Part shown: one piece after another, positions 1 through 63,880 of the stretch
Position numbering within the stretch: position 1 is the stretch's first letter
Layout: every line of letters begins with the position of its first letter
NCBI GenBank assembly: GCA_029721435.1
Contig: CM056587.1
Coordinates: forward strand, 186,001-250,000
Source of the DNA: Gymnothorax reevesii
Taxonomy: Eukaryota; Chordata; Actinopteri; Anguilliformes; Muraenidae
Direction of reading: 5' to 3'
DNA: 64,000 nt
The notes under the pieces: generated by a model
Told to the model about the DNA's origin: nothing
Database searches by the model: none
What the model saw: only the letters and a program-made list of their open reading frames with translations
Position numbers and translations under genes: made by a program

Positions 1-300
1 AGGCTCCCCATTCCCTGCCGGATGACCCGGAGTTTGAAGTCCCAGCCAAGCGCTTTGGAAACGAAAACTTCACCAGATCCTTCAAGTCAGGTTGCTCTTC
101 GCGGTGGATGTGGCTTCTGTACATTGAGGAAAATGACGAAGCCGTATGCCTTGTGTGCTGTTCTGCTATAGAAAATAACCTTGTCAGCGAGGAAAGGATG
201 AGGAATGGGAACTTTCTAAAAAGAGAAAAGGCGGGTATAAGTTTCGGGAGAACGAGAAACCCCATTTTCACCTCGAAGTCGACAACAAACTGGCAGCATT
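1..300 (+). pseudogene. fragment of a hAT-derived protein, TTF-type zinc finger
   Basis: The plus-strand reading around 60-190 gives FTRSFKSG, WMWLLYIEENDEAVCLVCC and SAIENNLVSEE. This resembles the TTF-type zinc finger (pattern W, hydrophobic, AxFCxxC) at the N terminus of hAT-derived ZNF862/ZMYM1-like proteins and their parent transposons. The readable part starts before the window edge, shifts frame near 200 and ends by about 300, so it is a broken piece. No transposase core or inverted repeat is visible nearby. It is probably a dead hAT fragment in an upstream KPNA3 intron; an exon of a domesticated hAT gene is the less likely alternative. Confidence 0.5.
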
Positions 301-606
301 AAAAAGAACAACAATTATCACAATGCTCTTACATGCAATTGCTATAGAGCAACTGTCTGCACAGACTGTTATAGAGCTGACCTTCCGGTCTGTGAAGTTT
401 GTTGGTCTCGAGGGCTACCTATGAGAGGACGTGCACCGTGACTGTGCGTTTTGGCAGCTGATGCAGGAGCGAACCTCTGCCCTGCTGCTGTTCGCAAGTA
501 GTTTCTCAGATGGGACAACAGGATGTCAGACAGCATTCAAAACAAATGTGCAACTGGTAGCTCATGCTGTCCAGTGGCAAAAAATGTAGCTCATTCAAAG
601 CAACCC

Positions 607-930
607 ATCATGAACATGGATTGTATAAAAAGATGGATGCAGCACCCAGGTCTGAAAAGTAAGTCCAGTGCGGAAATCTCTAAAAAATGCATTCTGTTTA
701 ATGGTTATCAGATGATGGTTGCAGAAAAAAGTTCAGTGGTATAGAAGGCGATGAGAAAATGACCCTACTTTCCCACTTGATTTATTATTTCAATAATGAA
801 TTTCCATATTATGGTACATAGCACAAGTTTCAAGTCTCCTTCGATATATCATGATGTTTATTCTTGTAAATTATGGTCCCAAATGGTCAAGAGTAAAGGA
901 TAGAGCCAGAATATGCTTTAGGGGCGTGGC
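607..930 (+). repeat. dispersed repeat, copy 1
   Basis: This stretch (TATAAAAAGATGGA, then GCGGAAATC, TTTAATGG, TTTCAAGTCTCCTTCGA and AGAATATGCTTTAGGGGCG) matches the reverse complement of 35390-35680 for roughly 300 bp with scattered differences. It has no open reading frame of interest. The second copy shows inverted ends, which suggests a non-autonomous DNA transposon. Confidence 0.7.
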
Positions 931-1005
931 TATCCTAAACTTTTTTCCTATTTTGTATCCAAATACTTTTGATTAAATTTCTGAATACAACTTATCGACT
1001 GTAAT

Positions 1006-1173
1006 TGTATCTCCCTGACGACAATCTGTTCCAGGCTCTGGAAGGGACAGTTTCTACAGGAATTTCTCCAAATTTCATACAGGTGAAGATATTGATTGGA
1101 CAATGCTCAAGACCGATTTTCACGAATTTCGGACGTCCAATATTGTCTGAAATTTGTGGATCAGGGAGATACA
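1006..1173. repeat. short hairpin-ended element (TGTATCTCCCTGA arms)
   Basis: Perfect 13-bp inverted ends TGTATCTCCCTGA (1006-1018) and TCAGGGAGATACA (1161-1173) bound a 168-bp unit. It contains CTCCAAATTTCATACAGG and CGAATTTCGGACGTCC. The layout (arms plus an AAATTT core) resembles the GTCC-rich hairpin elements elsewhere in the window, but it has no GTCC run. Confidence 0.6.
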
Positions 1174-2701
1174 CGACTCTGTCCCTGTGGCGACCTAGTT
1201 ATCTAGTTGGTTTCAAACATTTCTACTGAAGCTTAACAAATCTGAACAATTTGTAAAACTTTTAGCAATTCATAATTAAGTTAATGCCATGATACGTTGT
1301 ATCCTTAATGACTATTACGATTATTTGGCAGAGCCGGTGCCAGAACTGGAAATGGGAGGGCACAAAACATCCATTTAAAACAATTATTCCTCCTGACCTG
1401 TTCAGTCATATTCATAATTAATAAAAAATTCACTCTGAGAACACCCCACAATATCGGGTGCTGCTAGTTCTCGCCATTAAGGTAGGATGACAATCATTTA
1501 TCTGGACGCTTATTTGTTGCATTTGAATCGGCATGATTCAAAGTTGCATACCTGTCTACTCACGCACATGGCTTGAGTCTCATGCTTTTTATATTTAATT
1601 GCTGAGTCTTAAATATAAATAGGGGTGGAGCGGGGTGGGGTGGTCGTCATGTAATCCATTCGTGTTTCATCGGTGTGGTTGTCCCTTATTTGCCTCCATT
1701 GCTGACCAGCTACATATTGACTCGCGTTTTTCCTCTTGCCATCTTCAGCCTCTTTAGTCAAAGCTTTGTCTTCGGACTTTCTTCATCTGGCCTTTCTGCA
1801 GGGCATGTAGCATAGCAGTGGTGGTTTTGGCAGTTTTCTCTTCCATTGTCCGGCAGACTTCCAAGAGTCTCCTCTTGTGATTTTAGAGCTGAACAACTTT
1901 CCTTTGGCAGCGATTACGTGCTTTGAGTTCAAGCTCGTAAACGGCCAGGCTAGAGTCCGTGCAAGGAAGCGAGGAGATTTGCCACTGGGGGCATTTTGTG
2001 CCAAGTAGTTCAGCGTCTGAACCATACCGTCTCAGAAAATTTGGAAAAAAACCATGGGTGTTTGCCATCATTTCAAATGGACAAATCACAAATCTTAAGT
2101 TCTAGCTCCAATTTTTCATGGAGTAATTGCCAATTTAAGGAGGGGCTGTTTTGTCAATCACAAATGTAGCAATGATCTTATAAGCATTTCCAGTGATCCT
2201 CAATGAATGTCAGTGGGTGGATACCACGAAAATTACATGAAATTTATGAATCTGCTGTCAGATTTGGCATCTCTTAATTTTCCTGTTATAGGCTGTTTAA
2301 AATGACAACCAAAATTTTTGTTTGATTTTTAGTCGGTCCCCTTGACTGAAGTTTTCATAATCAGGGGTTCATATTGCAGCCTCATCAGCAGCTAAAGCAC
2401 ACTGGCCCCTTAAACACAATCCAATCTCCTGTCTCTAGTTTAGGAGTAACTTGCATCTGAAAATGCTTATGATAAAAAAAAATTAAAAAAAAACTCTAAA
2501 AAATGCATAAATTCAAGGCATGACCTGGTCATGTGGACACACCCGAAAAAAAAATTTGAGGAAATTTGTGGCGCAGCTTTTATATCAGGGCAATAAACAG
2601 TAGAAAATACATCTTGTGTTTTCAACTCGTTTAAGAAAAATTCTACCATTTTTATTTACCATGCCATGTTAAATTAAATTAGATTACTTTTTCACATTGT
2701 A
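1174..2701. other. no gene recognised
   Basis: AT-rich upstream sequence. A short G-rich patch lies at 1620-1645. Around 1783-2090 both overlapping minus-strand frames stay open for 68-80 codons, but neither resembles a protein I know. No terminal repeats were found. Confidence 0.4.
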
Positions 2702-3556
2702 GTGGAGTGGGGTAGTTGAAAAAAAGTGCAAATAGGTGATACAAGCAACAGACTTTGCATGAGAACTCTTAATATCCCCATAAATCAAAATCAACCTCCA
2801 GCCACTTCAATTTATAGTTATATCCAAGATGGCCAACACGTTTTCAAAATGTTGGCAAATTTGCTCTATATTTTGAATATTTTCAGCCTATAAGCTACAA
2901 AAATTGCATATTTTCTTCACAATCATTGTGAATTCATATATCAGATATGGGATACAACTAGGCTCAGATATGTTGCAGTCCTACCCCTAGCCCGATCATT
3001 CATCCAATGCTATTTAATTCCCGTGTGATCTGTACACCCTCCAGAAGACTACAGCCCCGTCATCTTTGGCTCGGCTCTCCTGCGCTGGCACATCCTATCA
3101 ATTCAGGGGTGGCTGTTTAACTTTAAAATGAGGCTAGAGAAACAGCATTTGGGAAACTAATGACAAATTTCTACCATTGGCAGTTTCACAGCTATAGGGT
3201 CAACCAGTGTGCCCATGGTAGTGCCATGACACTACACCATTACAATGTTATATTTACCTTTATGTTCATGTTTTCAAATTAGATTGAAAATTAATTAAAA
3301 AGAGCTTAATTATTTTCTTACTTGCAAAAATAAACTGATCCAGCTAGATTTACCCCAGATCAATCTATTACCTGACCTTTTAGCGCACATATGAACTTAT
3401 ACGCAAATATTTTGCTCTTTGGCGGCCATTTTGGATATGATGACAGCCATCTTGGATGTTTCTTGAAACTATTTTACATACATCTTAGGACTTATAGGCT
3501 TGCTCTCAATATTTTGGCATAAACTGACAATGATAAAGAAATTTATAAGTGATTAA

Positions 3557-4401
3557 AGTGCCAGTAAATACCTTGCATGTTTTTTTTTTTTTTTTTTTTT
3601 TTTCAAAAATTCCAAAAGTCTAGCTATCTGTAATATGGCCCAAAAAAAAATTATAAAAAATATTTGACCAAAAATAACCTTAGGAAATGCAATTTTTCAA
3701 AAAAGGGTTTCCCGGTCTAAAAATAGATCGGCTAGATTATTTACTGCGCAAAGCATTGTGGGTCGAAATCGCGCACTGTAAACAAAGAAGGTGTCGCGCG
3801 GACGAAAAGAAGACAGACAGGAACGTTTTTGGAGAATGTGGAGGCAAACACGAGAAGCAAAACATAATTCCCCCATTCGAGGCACACTACCATTTACGTT
3901 GTATACTTTTATGAACTCGAGTGGCGCGAGAAATGTTGCTAAGAAAAACCAACACGGTATTTCAACTTACTAATCCATCAAAGTTAGGGCCAACTCATCA
4001 TTGTCAATGCCCAGTCGCTCTCTCAGACTCTTCCACCGATCAATAGCACTCCCAATATATACTAGGGATAGTCTTCTTTTGGCATCAAGGGCAATTTTCC
4101 GGCGTTTTCTCTCCGAGGCTGTCAGCTTGATTCTTTCCGCCATTGCTGTTGTGTGTGCTACGTCACACGTCACGTGGTACACAAGAAAGGGAACTTACTC
4201 TGATGACATCACATTTTCGCTCGCGCGACAGTTTGAGGGTTGAGTGAGTTTTTAACATCAAAATCCATATTTTTCGATGTCGTAAAAATTTATATAACCT
4301 ATCGATGTGAAGATGAATGATTTCCCTGCCTACTGATACCATTTTTATATGTTGTCACAATTGAGATATCATTGAAGACATGCAAGGTATTTACTGGCAC
4401 T
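3557..4401. mobile_element. TTAA-flanked DNA transposon (Kolobok- or piggyBac-like), nested
   Basis: Inverted ends AGTGCCAGTAAATACC TTGCATG (3557 onward) and their exact complement ending at 4401 are flanked on both sides by TTAA (3553-3556, 4402-4405). TTAA target duplication is the hallmark of the Kolobok and piggyBac superfamilies. The 845-bp element has an oligo-T run at 3581-3603 and one short coding exon on the minus strand. It lies inside the larger transposon 2702-4580, so it is the younger of the two. Confidence 0.8.
3970..4143 (-). pseudogene. N-terminal exon remnant of the TTAA transposon protein
   Basis: The reading MAERIKLTASERKRRK, then RRLSLVYIGSAIDRWKSL, RERLGIDNDELALTLMD runs from the methionine at 4143 to a stop at 3970. 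The pattern (basic stretch, then hydrophobic-IG-x4-RW-x2-L, then G-x3-D-x-E-x-A-x2-L) resembles short N-terminal modules seen in many fish transposon-derived proteins. The catalytic domain is absent, so the element would depend on a complete relative. Function is unassigned; a DNA- or partner-binding role is only a guess. Confidence 0.5.
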
Positions 4402-4582
4402 TTAAGGAATTAAATGTCTAATTCATGTATCAGAAGGAAGCCATTTTATCAAACTGTCAAATTCTGTGTGGCCGGAGGTTGATTATGAGACAAGAGACAA
4501 AGAAGAAAAGTTATGCCGAATTTCATGCTTGTATCACTATTTGCACTTTTTCCCTGCTATTCTCAAGTTACCCGCTCCACTA

Positions 4583-5800
4583 TTGGGCCAGGTAGGTCAG
4601 GATAACTTTTTCCGTCAATAAATGAAATCATCGTTTGAAAACTCCATTTTCTGTTTACTCGGGTTTTCTTTGTCTCAAATTAAAATTTGTTTGATCTGAA
4701 GCATTTAAATGTGAAAAATATGCAAAAAAAAAAAAAAAAAGAAGGGGGAAAATACTTTTTCACAACACTGTAACTAATTCCGCTAATTCCCCCCCCACCG
4801 GTAAAGAAAGTGAACAGGCTGTAAACCCGATAATCATACATTTGTTCATATATGGTGCGAACACATCCACGACAGTCAGTCTGGCTCACTCTTGGCAGAC
4901 CACGCAATTTGTCAGCGCAGTAGCAGCTGAGTAGCGTGATGTCATTTTGCCATTAAGGTTACTTCCAGTGGCATAGCCAGAATTATAAATGGGTCGGTAT
5001 AAAAAAACCTGTGCAGCAATCAATAGTGCTCATTTTTTTTTCCTCTGCCAGTTTGCTTTATGAATATGTTTTCTAATTACCTGAATTATCCATTGGCAAT
5101 TAAAGATCGCTTCCTTCTTAAAGGGGACGAGCAATAGTGGTAAATTTTCAGTGCATCTGAAGAACACTTTCATTAACTAAAGTTCCATTTAATTTTTGAT
5201 CCCCTAATACCCACCGTTCTGGCCTAGTGATTAAATAAAGCCCACGCTAAAAATTCATTGGAGGTGCCATAAATTGTTACAAGGGTCCCATAATGAGTGA
5301 CGTCATTGGTTGGACCAACCATTGAAGCCGAATGGCGACGAACAAAAGCGATGAAAGTCGGAGTCGGATTTCAGCAGCGGTTTAGAAGAGATTGATTGGT
5401 TCAGCGGAGATAAACGGAGTGAAATGTTGCAGTAGCCTGGTTTAGAACTTTAAGGGAATTAGCCATGATTTTAAGAGGCCCTGCCAAAATAAAATCTAGT
5501 TGACATGCAGTTTGTTTTGGGATGCCCTCTTGAATTTATGCTTAATTCCCTATTGAACAATTAGGGCTCGAATCAGGTTTTTTTTTTAAAAATGGGTGCA
5601 CTCGTGCGTGTTTTGGTGCATAGTCTAAAACTTAATAAAAAAAGCTGCTTTGAAGCAATACAAAATGAATAAAATATTCTTAAACTCATATTATTTGATA
5701 TGGAAGACCTGTTAATCACCAGTTGAGTGGTCACTCTTGCAGCGCATTTCCCGTTAAGGACTGCAATACCAAAATAGACAAGTTGATATGGTCTACAACA
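4583..5800. other. no gene recognised
   Basis: AT-rich sequence with A and T runs at 4722-4740 and 5580. No exon of KPNA3, terminal repeat or conserved reading frame was found. Confidence 0.4.
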
Positions 5801-5802
5801 TC

Positions 5803-5983
5803 CCCCGCCAATCATGCGCTTCTTATTTTTGAACTCGATCAAGGCCTTTACGGTCTGAAGCTACACACCAAATTTGGTTACTGTATCTGTAGTGGTTTCT
5901 GGTTAAAGCTGTCCCCTTTATCTCGGACGGAAGGACGGACGGAGGTCAAACCTATATCCTCCTCCCACTTCGTGTTGGCGGGG
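5803..5983. repeat. GTCC-rich hairpin element (CCCCGCCAA arms)
   Basis: CCCCGCCAA at 5803-5811 and TTGGCGGGG at 5975-5983 are perfect inverted ends. Just inside the right arm are ATATCC and GGACGGAAGGACGGACGG; read on the minus strand this is arm, ATATAGG box, then a GTCC run. The core holds CACACCAAATTTGG. It belongs to the hairpin set described in the findings. Confidence 0.65.
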
Positions 5984-6800
5984 TATAAAAAAACTACATG
6001 GCAGGCTTTGGCAGTATGGTTCTGAACTTTCGAACTTGATCAAGATATTCATGTTGCAGAACTACACACCAACATTGGTTTGGCCAAATGAAACAGTTTT
6101 TGAGAACATGGGTCCTTTTTTTGCCAGTTTCGTACGGACGCATGATGGACGGACAAAGTGAGATTAAATCTATATCCTGGTCCACTTTGTGGCCGCGGAT
6201 AATAATTCCTGTGTAAATGTGGCCCCTTTGAAAAGATCATGCACGAAGTTGAAGAAACGAGACAAGGGAAATAACTCCATAGAAAATGGCGGCAAGATAT
6301 CGGTTTTCAAACTTGACCTGGGTAATCATGTCACAAAGCTACACACAAAATTTGGTAATCCTAGCTACAGTAGTTTCTGAGAAAACCTGTCCCCTTTGAA
6401 CATACCATGCAGTAAGTTAGATAAACGAGACAAGGGCAATAACTCTGTAGAATATGGCAGTACGGATCTGGTTTTCGAACTTGACCTGGGTAATCATGTC
6501 GCAAAGCTACACACAAAATTTGGTAATCCTAGCTACAGTAGTTTCTGCGAACCTGTCCCCTTTGAACATACCATGCAATAAGTTGCATAATTGAGACAAG
6601 GGCAATAACTCGGTAGAAAATGCCAGTACGGATCTGGTTTTCGAATTTGACCTGGGTAATCATGTCACAAAGCTACACACAAAATTTGGTAATCCTAGCT
6701 ACAGTAGTTTTTGTGTAAATGTGTCCCCATTTCGGACGGAAGGACGGACGGACTGACGGACAGAGGTCAAACCTATATCCCTCACACTTCGTGGCTGGGG
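5984..6800 (+). repeat. tandem array of ~167-bp units derived from the hairpin element
   Basis: GAGACAAGGG(A/C)AATAACTC occurs at 6259, 6427 and 6593, each followed by ACTTGACCTGGGTAATCATG, CTACACACAAAATTTGG and TAATCCTAGCTACAGTAG. Periods are 168 and 166 bp. A more diverged unit lies at about 6014-6180. Two right ends, CTTTGTGGCCGCGGATAAT (6185) and CTTCGTGGCTGGGGATAAT (6787), repeat the arm of the element at 5803-5983, and a second GGACGGACGG tract sits at 6734-6760. The array looks like internal expansion of one hairpin element. Confidence 0.75.
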
Positions 6801-7561
6801 ATAATAACAGCGAATGGATAGTAAAGTCAATGTCAACAACTACTACAAAATAGCTACCAACTGTCATGCACTGTGCGTGAGACAAATGCAGTTGACCTTC
6901 TTCACATGCTTACACGCCACACTTGCAATTTCTCAGGGAAAAAAATCTTAACTAGGGCTTCCTTTGGGGGATCTTGGTCAACAGCGGTCTTGATGAATAA
7001 AATGTATTTCACCTGCATGGCTACAGTGCTGTTATGCTTTATGCTTGTCAAACGGTCACGAGCCATGCGTTTCAGGTCTGAGAATTATTCTGGTCACCGT
7101 GAATCAGTTCATCAATCACTCACACAGAAGATGGACGAATCCACACTTGAAGAAACTGCAGCCAATTAAGTCTGCTGAACTGTGATGGGGAACTGAAAGT
7201 ATTGCAAGAAATGAAAAGAAAGGGAAGAAGAGTAGATTGAATGAACTGCTGCGCTGCTCGGTATATTCGAGCCAAAATTGTTGCAAGTGACAATTGGCTA
7301 CAGTTGGCTGTAATGTCCCTACAGGGCATGAATTTATTGGGCACGACTGAAACATATCATTAGTCCCAGGTCAAAGATTACCGTATTCCCATTGGTAAAT
7401 AAAAATTTTCCAAATTTTGTTTGAAGTACAGCAAACACATCTGTCTTAAAAAGGTTTGTAACCTGGCATGATTTTGTGCCAAGAAAGAAGCGTTGAATGT
7501 CACAAATGTTGGAGGTTTGGGCTGCTCAAACACACTTGTTAAACAGCATTAGCCTTTGTGA
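6801..7561. other. no gene recognised
   Basis: Open frames up to 98 codons occur here (6873-7169), but none resembles a known protein and none fits KPNA3. No terminal repeats seen. Confidence 0.4.
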
Positions 7562-7968
7562 TTGTCCCCCGCCGCACGGAACGCGCAAAGCGGCAGAACA
7601 TAGTATTCACGACCGTCCGTCCGTACGTCCCGAATCCTTGTCAGCGAGATATCTCAAGAACGAATTGACGGATTTTCTTCAAATTTGATGTAAACATGTA
7701 TTAGTCTGATACCCCGGCGCCAGTCGATTTCGGTGACCTTCGCGCCATTCTCAAGGTCACACCGAGAGATTGTGCATTTTCACACTGATAGCCTTGTCAG
7801 CGAGATATCTCAAGAACGAATCGACGGATTTACTTCAAATCTTATATCAACATGTATTAGGGTGATACCTCTGCGCCAGTCTAATTCCGTGACCTTCTCG
7901 CCATTCTCAAGGTCATATCGAGAAATTGTTCATTTTGACACAATTTCACATTTTGTGGCGGGGGACAA
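7562..7968. mobile_element. GTCC-rich hairpin element, 15-bp arms
   Basis: TTGTCCCCCGCCGCA (7562-7576) and TGTGGCGGGGGACAA (7954-7968) form 15-bp inverted ends with one mismatch. Inside the left arm come ACATAGTATTCACGAC and CCGTCCGTCCGTACGTCC. The rest is two copies of a 156-bp unit starting CCTTGTCAGCGAGATATC at 7636 and 7793, each with CTCAAGAACGAAT, TCTTCAAAT-like sequence, AACATGTATTAG and ATTCTCAAGGTCA. No coding capacity. Confidence 0.75.
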
Positions 7969-8172
7969 AGACACATTAGTGTCAAATACTTGTTATCTCT
8001 TCTGTGAGGATTGAGGCATTGGCTTCTCAATCACGCTTGTAAAACAGGATTAGCTTGTGGGATTATCTCTTCTGTGAGGAGCACGATCAATTGCAAGCCT
8101 CTGCTGGAATTCACAGGTGTTATTGGTCAGTGCACGATTGCGCTTGTCAAAGAGCAAGGCCTGCCTTGTTAG

Positions 8173-60828
<52,656 letters not shown>

Positions 60829-61127
60829 AAGCGTCCATTCACCCCATCATGCCCTGCCGCAGGGGGGGTACGAGCTGTTCCCCAACCACTCCGGTTTACC
60901 TACAGATCATCACTAAAGATTTCACCTTACAGACCGTCACAACCCCTCCCCTCCCTCCACAGCAGCCATGCACTGAAGGGGCAAAGACTAATGCAGGTGT
61001 CACCCCCCCCCCCCCCCCCCAAAAAAGAAACTACAAATCTTCCCTCTTCCCTGAGCAATGCGTCAGAAAACTACAGAAGAGCAAAAAAAGAAAAACCCAC
61101 CTTCCTGTCACTGCAGTTGCCAAATTT

Positions 61128-61130
<3 letters not shown>

Positions 61131-61161
<31 letters not shown>
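61131..61161 (+). repeat. (CT)n microsatellite in the 3' UTR
   Basis: Uninterrupted CT dinucleotides, about 15 units. Confidence 0.95.
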
Positions 61162-61166
<5 letters not shown>

Positions 61167-62835
61167 TCCCTCTTTCACAGACTGACAGAATAATTGCGCG
61201 TCAGGGCTCATATCAGTCCAGGAGAAGGGAAGTAAATCCACATGGGGGGGGCTGGAGAGAGGAAGGAAGTCGTAGTTTACGGACAGAGCTTCTGTCACCA
61301 CTAATTTTCCTTTCTACGTTTGTTTTCTTGCTTATTTTGTTTGTTGTTGTCCTCTCTTCAGTCATCATGGAAGAACGAATTTCTTTGTGGAGGAAAAAAA
61401 ACAAAAAAAAACAAAAAAAAAGACTGAACAATAACTACATGCACATAAAAAACCAAACTGGTTTCTTGGAAAAGATGATTGCTTGCATAAATTCTGCAAA
61501 GAAGGAGAAGGAAAACAAAAACTTCATAGTGTTGATCTTTAGTTGGTACAGAAACCAGGAATTACTGAGAAAAGAGCCATTTTGTGTGGATATAAAACTG
61601 AGCAGGAGCTGAGACCTGTGCAGAGAGGAATTACTGTTATTTTGGGAGACTGAAGCCATGCTGCACTAATGATGTCACTGTCCTTGTCCTTATATTGTGA
61701 CATCACATCCTGCCCTAGAGGCAGTTGTAATGTCACAGCCTGCCTGCCTGCTCATTTGTTCGGCTGGAGGCCTGCACACTGTATGGAGGGGTCCGGTGTC
61801 CTGTTTCTGGCTTTGAGCTGGGGGTCCGGTCAATGTGAAGCTCATCTGTTCAGGAATAATATTTTTTTCTGAAGATAACTCGATCCTCTGCCAGGCATGC
61901 TTTTCGGGCGGTTGTCTCCGGTTTTGTTTTTTTATTAATTTTATGATTTTTGTTTATTCCATATGTTTTGTTTGAATTTGAAGATAAAAAACATTCAGTT
62001 GTTCTGATTTCATCTGCAGAGCTTCCACATTTAGGTTTTTCAGTCTTACAAATACTTGCAAGTAGATTCTTGTACTTTTTTATGAAAGATGGCAAATTGC
62101 TGAAAATGATAACAAACACTGGTGACCTTGGCAGTATTCTGTTTTGGTCCCCAAATTTTTCTTTTCCCCTAGATGTCACAAGCCTCATACCGAACTGTAC
62201 AAAATGAATAATCCTCGTCTCATATTTAAAGGCTGGAAAAAAGCTGGACCAGCTGTCTCTTCTGCGCTGAGATACTGCAGAAAAAATAACATTTCACTCA
62301 CTGTTGAGAAAAAATGAAAAGGGTGTTTTGTTTTTTTTTTTTTTTGTTTGTTTAATTGCATCCATCTTGTGACAGAGGACTCTATTGCCAGTGGGTTTCT
62401 TGCTGTAGTGACTGGACATTTTCTTTGTTTCCCTGTACATTTACTTTGTAAAGGGAGTTTAAACAAAAGGAAACTGCAATTGGACTCATGTAGTTACATG
62501 TTTTGGCTGCTAACTGTTGAAAGATGTGAGGCATCTGGGGGCTCACAGCCAGAGTGTTCTGGACTAGCCATTTATAACTGATGAACAAAACTTTTGCAGA
62601 TGTACAGTCATGACCTATTTAGACAGAGCCACTTTAAAGAATTGAATTTTGTCTTGTATCACAACCTGATACAAGCGTATGTTCATCGCAAGATTTTTAC
62701 TTGCTGAAGAAAACTTGTTTTAAATGAGAAAAAAGCGCTAGATTGTGTTTTGGCCTGATTGTTTGTATCTTTTTATAAATTTTAGATTGAATTTCTCTTT
62801 AAGGTGGCTCGCCCTTCCTTTCAGCTCTTGTGCAT

Positions 62836-62841
62836 ATTAAA
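62836..62841 (+). terminator. KPNA3: poly(A) signal ATTAAA of KPNA3
   Basis: ATTAAA is followed about 25 bp later by TTGTGCCTTTTGTTTTTC, a U/GU-rich downstream element. Cleavage is expected near 62860. No canonical AATAAA precedes it in the last 400 bp. Confidence 0.65.
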
Positions 62842-62860
62842 GAGAGGAAATGAGTTGAAA

Positions 62861-63379
62861 TTCATTGTGCCTTTTGTTTTTCATTTCTAAGTAACAAGAG
62901 TTTCTTAAACAAAAACAAGTTCTTAGCCGCTACGGTGTTTAAGAAACGGGGTAAAGCGATTGTGGTGTTCCCCCATCGCTGCAGTGCACTGTGGGACATT
63001 TTATCTGAGTGAGGAACACCCCTCTTGCTGCAGTGCACCGTGGGACAATTCAGAGTGTTTTTTTCTGTGCCTGGAGGCCAGATTGTTCTACTCATTCTCT
63101 TGGCTGACCGTTGTATTTCACTGACATCACTTCCCCTTTCCCTATCCATCACCATAACCACAACTCCACTCACTTTCCACCAATCAGTGGATTCTCAGAC
63201 TTCATGGCAACATGACATCATCCCTCTCATCATTCCCTCAGGACATGGTCTCTGTATAAATGATCCTAACCAAAATAAACCTGCTGTTGGCCACTGGCTC
63301 TCTACTGCTCTGTGTGCTGATTGACATCCTTCAGTGCCTGTGTGTGTGTGAGAGAGAAAGGGTGATTGTTTGGGTATGA
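62861..63379. other. downstream intergenic sequence
   Basis: Contains a short duplication around CGCTGCAGTGCACTGTGGGACA (62978) and TGCTGCAGTGCACCGTGGGACA (63027). No gene recognised. Confidence 0.5.
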
Positions 63380-63880
63380 GTTGACACTGAATTCATGCAA
63401 GGAACTTCTGAATTTATGTTGTTTACAGTTTTGTTTGTAAGAGCCATTCCATAAGAGATTGACGTTCGGTGCGCAGTTGACCCCCCTGGAATTTAATGAA
63501 ACTTTGCACATGGGTAGATATGGGTGTCTCACAGAAAAAGCAGACTTTGTGTCGCCTGCGAAGCATAGCGGCACATAGGGATCGCTTTGTCCGACGTCTG
63601 TCTGTCCGTGTTTGTCTGTCTGTCCGGTAGTCACACTTTCAGTTGGTAGTCACACTTTCACATAAGCTTCGCAGGCGACACGTGTTCACCTGAACACTCT
63701 AGTTAGGTCTTTATCTCACTTTGCCTGCCGGTTGCACCACCCGGAAGCCACTGAAGTGGCTCAGCTTTGCTGTTGACACCACATTTTACATCAATGATCA
63801 TGACTTAAGGGTACACAGTACCGGATGTGTTATACATTTATCATGACCTGTGACACTTCAAGTCAGGTTAGAAAGCAGTC
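63380..63880 (-). repeat. dispersed repeat, copy with hairpin insertion
   Basis: Reverse-orientation relative of 47170-47470. The shared blocks run in mirrored order: TTGTAAGAGCCATTCCATAA, then AACTTTGCACATGGG, TATCTCACTTTGCCTGCC, GGAAGCCACTGAAGTGGCT and ATCATGACCTGTGACACTTC. It is interrupted by the element at 63549-63681. Confidence 0.75.
63549..63681. mobile_element. GTCC-rich hairpin element, perfect 16-bp arms
   Basis: GTGTCGCCTGCGAAGC (63549-63564) and GCTTCGCAGGCGACAC (63666-63681) are perfect inverted repeats around a 101-bp loop. The loop has CACATAGGGATCGCTTTG followed by GTCCGACGTCTGTCTGTCC. The related repeat at 47170-47470 lacks it, so it is an insertion. Confidence 0.8.

Larger units (their letters stand above)
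2702..4580. mobile_element. DNA transposon with long inverted repeats
   Basis: The left end (GTGGAGTGGGGTAGTTG..., AAAAAGTGCAAATAGGTGATACAAGC, then TCAACCTCC) is mirrored at the right end: GGAGGTTGA at 4476, GCTTGTATCACTATTTGCAC at 4528, ending CCCGCTCCAC at 4580. The imperfect inverted repeats extend at least 100 bp. A TA dinucleotide flanks both ends (2700-2701, 4581-4582), consistent with a TA target duplication. The interior carries no recognisable transposase of its own and has received the TTAA element at 3557-4401. Confidence 0.7.
60829..62860 (+). other. KPNA3: KPNA3 3' UTR
   Basis: About 2 kb with no transposon ends recognised, in contrast to the introns. It includes a C run at 61002-61020, a CT microsatellite at 61131-61161 and an A-rich stretch at 61396-61421. 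Several open frames here (up to 184 codons) come from these simple tracts. Confidence 0.75.

Noticed and set aside
61058..61612. 184-codon plus-strand ORF
   Set aside because: It lies in the KPNA3 3' UTR and is built on the CT microsatellite and A-rich tracts.
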